A DNA stretch of 64,000 nt, from contig JAUJPP010000005.1 in assembly GCA_030562195.1 (NCBI GenBank), forward strand, positions 17,037,106 to 17,101,105. Direction: 5' to 3'. The translations under genes and the position numbers were made by a program. The DNA comes from Nipponacmea schrenckii (Eukaryota; Mollusca; Gastropoda; Lottiidae). Positions within the stretch are counted from its first letter, which is position 1; every line of letters starts with the position of its first letter. The notes under the pieces are model-generated. The model was not told where the DNA came from. It saw nothing but the letters and a program-made list of their open reading frames with translations, and did not search any database. Shown here piece after piece: positions 13,701 through 25,700 of this stretch.

Positions 13701-16700
13701 GGCAAGCTATCTTTATTCATAATATATTCACATAGTTGTTCAATGACTAGTTTTTCCCCACCGAAAAATGATAAATCAGATAGTTCAATGCTCTCAACAC
13801 CAACCGAAGAATCGGGTTCATGGAAACTAGGTGTCGAAGAATGTTTGTTTTCAAAGTAAGTTGTTACCCAGGAAGAATGTTGTTATCCATGAATTTATCT
13901 GGTGTCGTCATTCCGTTTGTAGGGTCGTGAGAGGAAGATTTGTCGAAGACACATTAGAATGGCTTTCTACTTACATGTCCTCACCGATGGAACTTTTGTT
14001 TATTTCTCAAAGTGTGATTACTTCGTGAAATTACCCTTTTTTCGAGAAAATAATGCTTTCACCATGGAGGCCGCCATGACACGGAATGTAGGTAAAGACG
14101 CGAGTATGGGATGTAACTCAGTCTGTAGTTTCTCGCGACACACATGCGCAGTGGGATGCGCACAAACAATACGCTCCAACCTCCTTAAATCGAAAAAAAA
14201 TAGTGTCAGTTATTGGCCTTGTATTTGAAAATGTGTTCAATTTTTGGCTTGTAAACACTCTACAAAGAACAGTTGTTGACCGATTTTTATGAAACGTGGT
14301 GTGAGAGTATGTTATAACTCAAGGATAAACCCTATTGAAAATCAGCGAAATTGATAAACATTTAGCATGAGTTATTGCCCTTGTTCTTGAAAACGCATTC
14401 AATTTTAGCTTGTAAACGCTCTTGAGAGAACAATTCTTAATGGATTTTGATGAAACTTGCTTGAGTATTTGTTATGACCCAAGAACGAAGCCTATTGAAA
14501 ACCAATTAATTGAAAAAAATTATTGTCGAAAAAAATTTAGTGTCAGTTATTGCCCTTGTTTTTGAAAACGTGTTCAATTTTTGGCTTGTAAACACTCTAC
14601 AAAGCACAGTTATTGACCGATTTTGACAAAACTTGTTGAAATTGTTTAATATCACCCAAGGATGAACCCTTTTGAAAATAGAAAATATCGAAATATATTT
14701 GATACGAATTATTGCCCTTGTTCTATAAAATGTGTTGGATTTTTGCCTTGTAAACACTCTACAAGTCACAATTCTTGAGTGATTTTGACGTAACTTGGCA
14801 TGAGTATTTGTAATCACCTAAGGATGGACCCTATTGGAAAATATTTAGTGTTAGTTATTGCCTTTTTGTTGGAAAACTCGTCAAAATTTTTAGCTTGTAA
14901 ACCCTCTAGAAGGCACAATGATTTACAGAATTTGACAAAATTTGCTGAAATTGTTAATTATCACTCAAGGATGAACCCTATTGAAAACAAGAAATATCAC
15001 GTAATATTTGATAGCCCTTGTTCTTTCAATTTCGATTTTTTGGCTCATAAACACTCTATTTCTTGACTGATTTAAAGGGAACTTGGCATGAGTATGTGGA
15101 ATCACATAAAGTTGAACCCTATTGAAAATTAGATAAATCTTAAAATGGTTAATATCAATTATTGCTCTGTTTTTGAAAAGAAGTATATGTATATTTTATT
15201 TTTTATTCAAAATCAATGCTGCCAGTGGGCGTCTATTACCTTGCCTGGCAAGCTATCTTGTTAGTTTGTTTTCAACCAGATTTTGGTCTACCATATCCTT
15301 AACAATCTTTAAAAAATCTTCAATTGATTCCTGATTTGCTGATGGATTAATAACTATTGGTTCCCCCTTTAACTTTAAATGAGTAAATCGTTCCTGTAAA
15401 AGTTCTTTAACAGGTTTTACTGCCTGGATAAGGCCTTCTTTAAATTCAGGGTATCGCTGTGCGGTGTCTCTGGCTGCTTTAAGGCTATTTATACTACGCA
15501 TCTTCATTTCTAAATTTTCTGCCATCCGTTCACGAGAAAGACTCACATTTTGCAGAGCAAGATTAAGATTTGAGTTCACTCTTTCGGCTAAATTTGCCCA
15601 ACTACCCATAGGTGCAGTGCGTGCAGTTATCTAAATCTAACCACATAAACATGCAAATGGATGCTATTTGAACAGAACCAAAAGTTGTTCGATGATCTGG
15701 GCCACCATCAGTATACATGATCAAAATTGGATGTTCAGCATTTACTTGCGTATCATTCTGTGTTTTTAAAATATTAGTTGTTTCACAACCATGGCGAATA
15801 GCATTTGATGGACAGAAAATCTTATCTTTAACGGTCACACATGCTATTCCATTGAAGAAAGAATTTGATGCACTCTCAGGGATGTCACATTTGAAAGCTA
15901 CTGAGAGTATAGCACCACAAACGTTGTAATCATGATCTAGGGCACTTATTGAGGGGCCTGAATTTGGGGCTAAGGAGCGATTATGTGGTCTTACTCCCGT
16001 TGATACTGGCAATCTCGGTTCTCCTATTGGCACAATTGCCTTGTCATCCATCCACAAAAAATCTGTAAATTTTCTATATTTTACTGCAAAGGCTTTGATA
16101 TACTGTAATTGTACTGCGACAAAATGACTGTCCTCATGCTGACCTTGTATTTGTCTGGATTGAATGGTAAACTTAACATCAAACCTGGCAGTATATCTCA
16201 ATGCAGTTATTGTGTTTGGGTTAGTAGGCCAAAATTGCAGTCTCACCCATTCATTTGATGGAATTGGAGTGTTTTCTGGTAAACGCTTCTTTATAATTAA
16301 TACAAGGTCTTCAATAGATATGGCATAAGGTAGGTACATATGTTGGCCATGACGTCTCTCTTGTACAGCTAAGTTTATTTCATTAAAATACTTGTCGGTT
16401 TCAGTCCAAAATACATCAAACTTTGAATTATGAGCATTACCATTCATTTTTCTTAAATCCCATGTTAGTTCTGGATCATGGAGGGAGATGATTTCTTCTA
16501 CACGTTTATCAATAACCTCCTGATCTTCAGTTTCTGCTGACGAGCAATCGTTAGTAAGAAAACGATACAAATTTCTAAGGACAGCTTTTGGTGAATTTGT
16601 AGATTGTATGTATTTATCAAGAAACTGACGCCTTATGTATCTCATGGAAAATGTAGGTGTATATTCACTTATTTGTTGTACAGTTTTGACAGTTTTTTCA

Positions 16701-19700
16701 TCTGATCTCTCATCTTCGGGTGGAAGCTTCCAAATAAAATTAGTATTCCCCAAGTAATTACCATGGTAATATGTATAATGTGCTACAGGATATGGAAGTT
16801 GCATATGTTCCAACCACGAACACCTATCAAATCGGTCTTCTGGTAAGAATTCCAGCAAATCCAGGAACTCATAAGGTTCTTTGTTTGACATGATTGCATC
16901 TAATGCCATGTAATCAGCTCTAATGGGACCCGTGAGTTTCTGGATTGGGGTTAGTGAAAAATTGATGTTCGGATTCCTTAGAGGTTCTACAGATGAATTG
17001 CGTGCTTTTGATCCAATATTCTGTTGATATAAAAAGTCAGCATACTTCTTCAAAATGTCAATCAAGCCTTCAACAGCATTAAATAAAATGGGAAACTTCA
17101 TTGTCCAGGGGATCATTAACAAATCTGACAGTTGATTTAAACAATATTTTATTAATATAAGTACAATATTAATACACAAAGGCAATTGAAAAGAGGATAC
17201 AAGGACAAGCCTGTACAGGCTTATATAAGTTTGCTTCCTCGGGAGAATATGTACATTGGAATTATGGTGAAAATTGTCATATAAATAAATAAATTATATT
17301 TACAATGAAAATTACAGTTATAAATTCAAGTGAGCTGCATTATAGTTGGGCAGAGAGAATGTTAAGGGTACAGGGGAAAATAAATAATTTAAGTAAGAAC
17401 AAGAGGTGAAAAAAAAAAAAAAAAAATTGATAGATTCCATTCCTAGTGTTTGATTTCATAGGTCAAAACGTCTTGTAGATTTAATAAACGTATAGACAAT
17501 ATCAAATATCTTTGAATTTTCTGAATAGGAAAGATCGGGGCTCCCATTGAGAAGGCAGAAAGTATTTAGGAAAGGGAGAGGAAGGGTATGGATAGTAGTA
17601 GACCGAAGGTTGGAGAAGTTAGGACACCAGAGTAAGAAATGTTCAGTTGTTTCAAGTTACAGTTACAGTTACATGAGCATTGAGGGTTATCATTAACATG
17701 CATCATAAATGTATGGAAGTTCAGATCACTTTTGTTATTGCGTAATTTACACAGAATAATTTGTAGTTTACGTTCGCCATAGTTAAATGGTTTATTGTTA
17801 GGTGGGAATAAGCTTCTTTTGAGAGATGATTTGAATTTGGATAGAGAAGGTTGTAATTTGATAACGTTATCTAAATCATTCCAGAGTTTAATAGTAGATG
17901 GGAGGAAAGAGGACTTGTAAAGGGAGGTTTTACATCGTACTTGTCTAATACGGTTAGGGTTTCTTAATGAGTAAGAGAGTGATAATGTAAGGAACCAGGG
18001 AACAGAGATAGGACAGAGCTAAGTTGTGTTTCATTTTGTAAAATGTTGTTAGTTTATGGAATTGCCTACGAACACAAAGGGATGAATAACCGGTTTCCTT
18101 ATAAAGAATTTCGTGAGATGTACCTCTAGGAAGACCAGTAATAATTCGAAGGGCATCAAGATGGAGATCTTCAAGTCATTTCGATAAATAGTCAGAAACA
18201 TTGTCCCAAACAATATCAGAATAATCAAATATAGATAAAATAAAAGAACTATAAAGAATAGACAGAGATTTAAGAGAGAGGCGATATTTGAGACTTTTAA
18301 GGATATTTATCATTTTGGCGGTTTTGTTGATCATAAAGTCAATATGTACTTCCCATTTTCAATTTGACAGTTCATCAATAAATGATCTTAGCTTTCCCTC
18401 TTGCATCTGAAATTATAAATTAAAGCTTTTTACTCAAATGAAAAGTTATTTATCAACAAACTTACCACCTTAGAACTGGGTGTAGATTAGGATTAGAGTA
18501 CACAGCTAATATTCCTTTGGTATATGCATTTTCGATTTAGTTGAATTGTGGACCACAACTCGTGCAAAGACTGGGGCTACCGATCAGTGCTTTAACACAA
18601 AATTACCTACCTGAGGAGGTCCTTTGTGAGAGGCCTTATTATCATAATATCCAGAAAATGCTTGGAATATATCTGGAATTAGTAAACCACGATCTTTAAA
18701 CTTCAGATGCTGTGAAGTTATATACCATAATGTGGAGTGAAGTGTGCTTACAAAATGCTTCCCAAGTCCATTAACATTATGGGCTGTGAATCCAACATTC
18801 AATTCTTTCAATAATTCTAGAATGTAATTAAACATATTATGATCTCCCTGTATTTTCATAGTTTTTTGTAGAAGGTAAACAATCATATTTAATACTACTA
18901 GTCATCAACACATCAAAGGCATTTTTTTCTTGTTTCTTCAGTTCTTTGTCACCACTGGCACTACTACTAGTACTAGACGTGGTGAGAGCTGATTTAGATT
19001 TTGAACCAGAATTGGCTTTGCAAATAAACACAGTCACAAACAATAGATTAAAACCCACGATGACATGAAGGGGTGTAGAAGCTTCTACGATGTTGCCTCT
19101 TGCTGTAATATCCAAACTACTTGTGGATTCTGAAGCTATGATCTTTTTGATACGTAGTCCTTCATCAATGACATCATCGGAAGACGAAGTTGAAGACGTG
19201 GTCAAGAAGGCCTACTTTTTCAATTGCGCAATTGGCCAGTTCACCAACTGTTCGGTCGATGCTCATACAAATCAAACACTTGAGCATTTCCAGAGCTCTT
19301 ATTACGGTAACACTAAAATAGGGTGAAGCCATTTGCATAAACAGAAAAACAAAATAAAATGTCATTTCATCCACACGCTTTTCCAAATTCCATCGATCCC
19401 TGAAAGAGCTAGTTGTGAAATTGTATTTCATTGGCTGGCTATTGTGTAGTTGTATAAAAGAATGAACATGATTGGTTCAGTAAAATTTGCCGGGAAATCC
19501 TAGGAAAACCCCATAGCAACAAAATAATAATTTTGATATTGAAAAAGAACCGAATTAACATTTCATTGTAATAACTTAAAGGGGCACAGGCTTGATTTGT
19601 TTCGGACAATCATCCGACAGCCTCAAATACATGAAATCTTTTGTTTAGCTAATCAGACATAGTCTACAGAGCTTACCTTTGAAATTTGAGCCTTCAAATC

Positions 19701-22700
19701 CATGGGTATACATATTTATCCGTGTTTGAAAATCATAATGTCTTAAGATATTATGAACGTCCCGCCATATTGGAAAATCAAAGAGTTATAAATAGACTGC
19801 TGCGCAGGCCCACACTGATAAAACAAAAAGAAAGTACATGTAATAACAATTGTAGATTTTGTCAACAGGACACACAATTTTCAGACTGACTGAAGACCAG
19901 CCGCGTACAGCACGGAAAAAAAATAAAAAGTGAAATTTTTAAGGTATATTTCAAGGTATTTTGCGATTTTCTCAGAGCTTGAACATTTCTGAGGACTGTT
20001 TAAATGTAACAAAGGCCCAAAACGACCAAGATTGTGCCCCTTTAAGTGTACAACTATATGGTTATTCCGTAATTTTTCACAATTAATAAGAAACATCATT
20101 ATGAAAATTCAGTGTGTTTTTTTGACAAAGTAAACAACAAATACCAAAACAAAGACTCAGGTGCACATCCATGCATATACAGGATTGAGCATGCACAGCA
20201 TCTCCTTTAAGAACAATGAGATAATGTTTCAATATTGAAATGTAGAAGAGTGGGTAAACGTGAGAATATTTCATCTGATGACAAAACATGTAAATTATGT
20301 TAAGAAGTTATGTACGTTTTATCAAAGAAGTGTTTTATAATAAAATTAATTTCCTTGTGTTCTTTGGTGTATGTGCTCCTTGCTTCTAATTGTCACTCAA
20401 ATCTTACATATTGAATAACTGTATATTGTAGGGTCAGTTGCCCAGTCAGCCATTGAACAAGCACATGCTGCTCAGTCTTTACATCAGGTTAGTTTGCCTT
20501 TATATTTCAACTTGTACATTCTTTCATTGCTATCTTCATCAACTCCATAAGATGTACAATAGCTGACTGTTTGTTTGAAAATAGAAAAAAAGAAATGGCT
20601 ATATTGTTTGACTGTTGTTTATTACCACTGCATGATTTAACTGGTCATTGATAGAAAACTAGTAAATAGAACTCTATGTACTATATCTGAATTTTGATAT
20701 TTGATTTTTTGATTTGATAATATACTGGATTTATGTGATTTAGTATAAACTTATGGCTGGGTGGAACTTTTGGCAGTTTAAACTCTAGATCAATTTCTAG
20801 TTGCGACCATTTCTATTGGAGAGGTCTGCACTTTCGACTTCTTTGAACCTACTTAACATTCAATAAAACAAGTTTGAATCGAGTTCCACATGTTCCAAAA
20901 ATGGTAGCCACACAATTAATTCAAAATGGCGGAGAAAGGAACAGAATGGAAAATCCAGCTCCGTCAGTTAGACCAAATTCAAATCAGATGGAACCTCTTC
21001 AAACCCACCAATCGAATATTGATATAATACTTTCTGTCATTGTTTACTTGGTTTGATTCAGGATAGTCAATATGATTACTCACAAGTAGATATATCACAG
21101 TACCCTAAATATCGTAAGTATTGTTACTACTCAGATACTGAGTTTTTGCCCTTGTTCACACATTTATACCCGGAGATGACAATTTTCTGCAGATAAATAA
21201 ACCCGATTTGGTAGTTTTTCTGAATTTTCCAAATCCAAGGAGAAATATTTGAAGGGGGGGTGGATCTCAGATTTGTTACTTAAAGATTACAGTTTCCTTG
21301 CAAATTGCGACACCTTTTTTTTTTCAAAACTGGCATATCAATTTGTACTTGTGAAACACAAAAATTGAAAATATAACATCTGAAAATATAGACCAATGTA
21401 AATCTAAGGAATGAATGTATATCTTGTTATTACAGTCAAATTAATGCTGTACTATCATTTATATTTTAGCACCTCCAGATGTATCTAAATATCAATATGA
21501 AGAGAGTTCTGGGTATTATTATGATCCTTTAACAACATTATATTATGATGCCAACACCCAGGTATGTCTAAAATGGACTGGAAGATAGGGAATTAACAGT
21601 AGACTTGATCACAGTGTCGTATATTTGTGTATACAACACACAAGTAAATACATGAAAATTCAAAGACTTTTTGAGCTTGTGTGAAGAAATCTTTTTTTTA
21701 TAAGAATAATAACTTAAGTAATTTTGATTGTTTACATTTTTTACTGAGTTGACTGGGATTATCAGGATAATTCATTTATTCAAAGCCACCAAACTTCCAC
21801 ACTCTTACAAAGAATAGAAATGCATTTGACATTAAATTTTTATGGCCCAACAGACAAAGGTTATGTTTCTCTAATCTCTGTTGTCAGATGATGTGATCTT
21901 GCTAAAAAAGTTAACTTGAAATTATTTGGCTTTGAGCAAAACATATAATGAACTCTTAACAAAATTACTGACTCAAGACTAAACCTACAACTGTTGAACA
22001 ATATTTTCAATATCTATATTTCAGTATTATTATAATTCTCAAACACATCAGTTTATGTATTGGGATGCTACCCATTCCACTTATTTACCGGCGCCACCTG
22101 ATTCTCAGAATAATGATAACCAAAATAAAGATAAAGAATCAGAACAGAAAACTGATAAAGTAAAAATAGCCAAGAAAGTTGCCAAGGTTTGTTTTGTTTT
22201 TCAATTTTTCATATTTTAATCTCAAGTGTTGTCTTTTTCTATTTTCTTTTTCTGAATTACCTGTTAAGTCAGTGTTATTGATAATGAGAACAAATTGATC
22301 ACATAATAAACTAAATAAATGACAGTCCTAGGAGGGGACAGTCTTAAATGTGAGTCATTTTTCACATGAATTTTTGTTGAAAAATAACCAAAGCGATGGA
22401 GAGGGCAGATATCTGATTGGCTAAAACTAGTTTGGCTAATTTGACTAAGCTCATAAACCCCTTCATTAGACCATAACAAACAAACAAAAAATTCATTTCT
22501 GTTATTTCATGATGTTGCAAAGAATTAAATCTAACTATAGCAGTTTGTTTATGTTTTATTTAAAGTAAAAGAAGTTTGAATATATTAAACCACTGATAAG
22601 TGAAATTTGCAAAATCTGTGCCAAAAGTCGATGTATACTTTAGGAAAAAATTATCCAGGTCAAATTTGCCACATTTTTTTGTTACTATTTTATCTCTGGA

Positions 22701-25700
22701 CTATTGTAGGAAATGGAAAAATGGGCGAAAACTTTAAATACAAAGAAAGATTCAAAGAAGAGTTCATCCTTATCCCTATATGCAGGATCTGCTGGTGGTA
22801 GGGAATCTGCTACAGCTGATGCTGGGTTCGCCATGTTGACTGTAAGTTTTACATTTCTCCCTTTTATATATATATTAAACTTAGATCTTATTATTATCAA
22901 AACTTGGATTAAATCTACTTATCTGATGGGATAATAAAACTTAAGTAGGATATAGATTTTAGGGATTGAGTGCAGTCTTACATCATAGTTTCAGAAATTA
23001 CTAGAAGCTCACGTTATAAGATTAATTTTTTTTGGTTTAATTCAAATGGATTAAGAATGACGTCTGCTTGTGTTGTTATAATACTGGAAATATAAACTTG
23101 TTATTATCTCTGATGAGTAAATATATCCTGATTTTATTTTATAGAAAAAAGCTGAAGATAAAAAGTTGATGCCTCCTCCACCAATGTTGGTAAGTTTACT
23201 ATAAATCAATTCAGTTGAAGTATAACCAAAAAAATCATTAGCGATGTTACTTTAAACCTGGTAATGGAATGAATACTGGACAAGAAAAGAGGGTATCATT
23301 ACCCTTTTAGAGGGACAGTTTATTTCACAGGAGATATTGTACAATAATTGGTTGAGAATCGAAAGTTTCATAAAAATTATTTTATTAACAACATTTGAAA
23401 CTTGAAACATTTGTCCCAAAATATTTGTTCATTATTCAAACAAAATTGATTTTCACAGAAATTAGTCTATAGTGGGCAAGTGTTTTTTTAGATCGTAATT
23501 AATTTTGTAACATTTGAAGAAATAAAATTTCTATTACAAGAAGGTACAATAGTAAAAGTTTGAAAGTGTTCCATTGATACACTAATATATTAATTTTTAT
23601 AATTGTAGGGTGGTGCAGCTAGTAAAGAAAAAGAAAGTAAAAGTTTGTTAGTGGCATCCTACGGAGGTGATAGTGACGAAGAGGAAGAAGAAGATAATTC
23701 AGCACCCGATGAATCCAAGCTCATTGATTGGACAAAATTAGCTTGTTTGTTATGTAAACGTCAGTTTAATTCTAAAGATATTTTAACCAAACATGTCCAA
23801 ATGTCTGACTTACACAAGGTGAGTGTACATAAAATTCAAAAGTTTTATAAGCTATATCAACAAACCGTGTGTCCTCTTGTAGTTGGTGCAGGTCAATAGG
23901 ACTGGAATGGAAAACTACACTAAGAGAATGCTTTGTCACTAACCTTTAGGTCCAAAGTCTAATCCTGACATAGGCTGAAAAAATATGTTAGAATTTTTCA
24001 ACTTGGTTTCCCCCTTGTCAATGATAAAACATTATTTCAAGATAAAACTTAATTAATACAAAGTCTACTAATATTTTCTGTTTTTTAGCAAAATGTAGAG
24101 AAATGGAGGAACGATAATCAACCTAAAGCAGAGGTTATACAGCAGCCTCTACAGGTAATTGACAACATTTTTTGTATCAGACCTTGACAGCATTGCCTAA
24201 ATTCAAGTAAATTAAATGGCAGGCCTATAGTCTGATTATTTATAGGGTAATGAAATTAGGCCTCCACTTGCCCCACTGTAAGTATGAGCCTGTGAAATGG
24301 TAAGAGTAATTGCATGTGTTTAAAATTTTTCTTCTTCTTCGGTGACAAAATATCACTTAATACTTTAGAAAAGTATATACTAGACTCCTTTTTCTTCAAA
24401 ATACAGTCTTGCGATGGCAGGTTCAATTGGATTTAAAACTGTTACTATAAACAGACAATTGGGGACGCCCGCAGGAAACATTTATACTGTTGTTTTTCTC
24501 ATTATTGGTTTCATTCAAAATACTTCATTTTTCTCATGTTCGATCGGAAGTACGATGTTGTTAAAATTTATCTTAAAATCGGCATTTGTTATTAGGACAA
24601 AAATATTAAATTACTGTAGATGTTTGATGATGGGATTGTTTTGTGATGTGATGTATGACAGTATAATCAGAAAGTTAAAGTTCCAATTATGATAAATATA
24701 ACTAAACATTCATGGCATTGCAATACATCCTACAGTTGGATACTAGTTAAATAGTACTAAGTGTAACAATTTTGACATCAACAAAACATCGTTTAAAAAA
24801 TGTCCGGTTGGGAAAAGATAAATCAACAGCCCTGGGTTGAACGTTAAGTTTTCAAGAATAAGACTCTTCTATTTGTACATTCCTATCACTATATTTCAGT
24901 ATCGAGACAGAGCTAAAGAAAGACGAGATAAATTTGGAGTGGGCCACCCTCCTGGCAGGAAACCCAATTTTAAGTAAGGATGCCATTTATCTCAAGTAAA
25001 AGATGAAGAAGAAATTATGTCATTCAATGATAATATGATGAAGTCAGATGAATGAATATCCTATGTAACTGTACTAAATATAGTTATTTCCTCCCGTCAC
25101 AAATATGAGGCCAGAAATGAAAAAAGGAAAACATGAGTTTTTTTTTGTTTTTTTGTTTTTCGTTATGTTTCAAATTATACTCCTATATTGTAGTATGTTT
25201 GCTGAAACTGAATCTAAAAAATTACGACCCCCACCACTTGAGGGTGGAAAGGGAAGTAAATTAATGGGAAAAATGGGCTGGTCAAGTGGTCAAGGATTGG
25301 GCAAGGACAATCAAGGGAGACTAGATATTGTTACAGTAGGTTCTTTATGCTTCATTCAATATATGTGGGGAAAGCTGTGGATGCTAGGCTTGTCTAAAGG
25401 GTCCAGTATTAGATTTGAAACAACTTGTGGTAGTCAGAAAGATAATGGGAATCAAAAAAATTATGGACAAACTGTAAAACATAGTGAAACTGCTGTTAGC
25501 ATTGCTTATTTTCTCATATATTGTGTAGAGTTGTCTTCCTTGATTCATAACTTATATAAAGACATTTCATTGCTTTTCAATGTATTGCCTGAATCCAGCT
25601 TCAAAATACTTTGAATTTCATTCCATAAATATCTACATTTTCTGCTGGTTGGACTAATACCTTGGCTAGCATTCTTAAAAAATTTAAAGTATTTTGAGTG

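Larger units (their letters stand above)
21114..24899. other. Introns between the OCRE and G-patch exons (coding exons excluded)
   Basis: Introns of 260-750 bp with no pearl-like or R repeats, in contrast to introns 1-3. An open frame at 24414-24692 inside the longest of them has no recognisable feature, and I do not call it a gene. Confidence 0.45.

Noticed and set aside
17134..17185. Start codon region [15 protein letters not shown] of the 527-codon frame as a signal or membrane segment
   Set aside because: These bases are the 3' UTR of the inserted LINE.
23645..23899. Independent small acidic zinc-finger gene
   Set aside because: It is an exon of the RBM5/10-like gene; frame and splice sites connect it to its neighbours.
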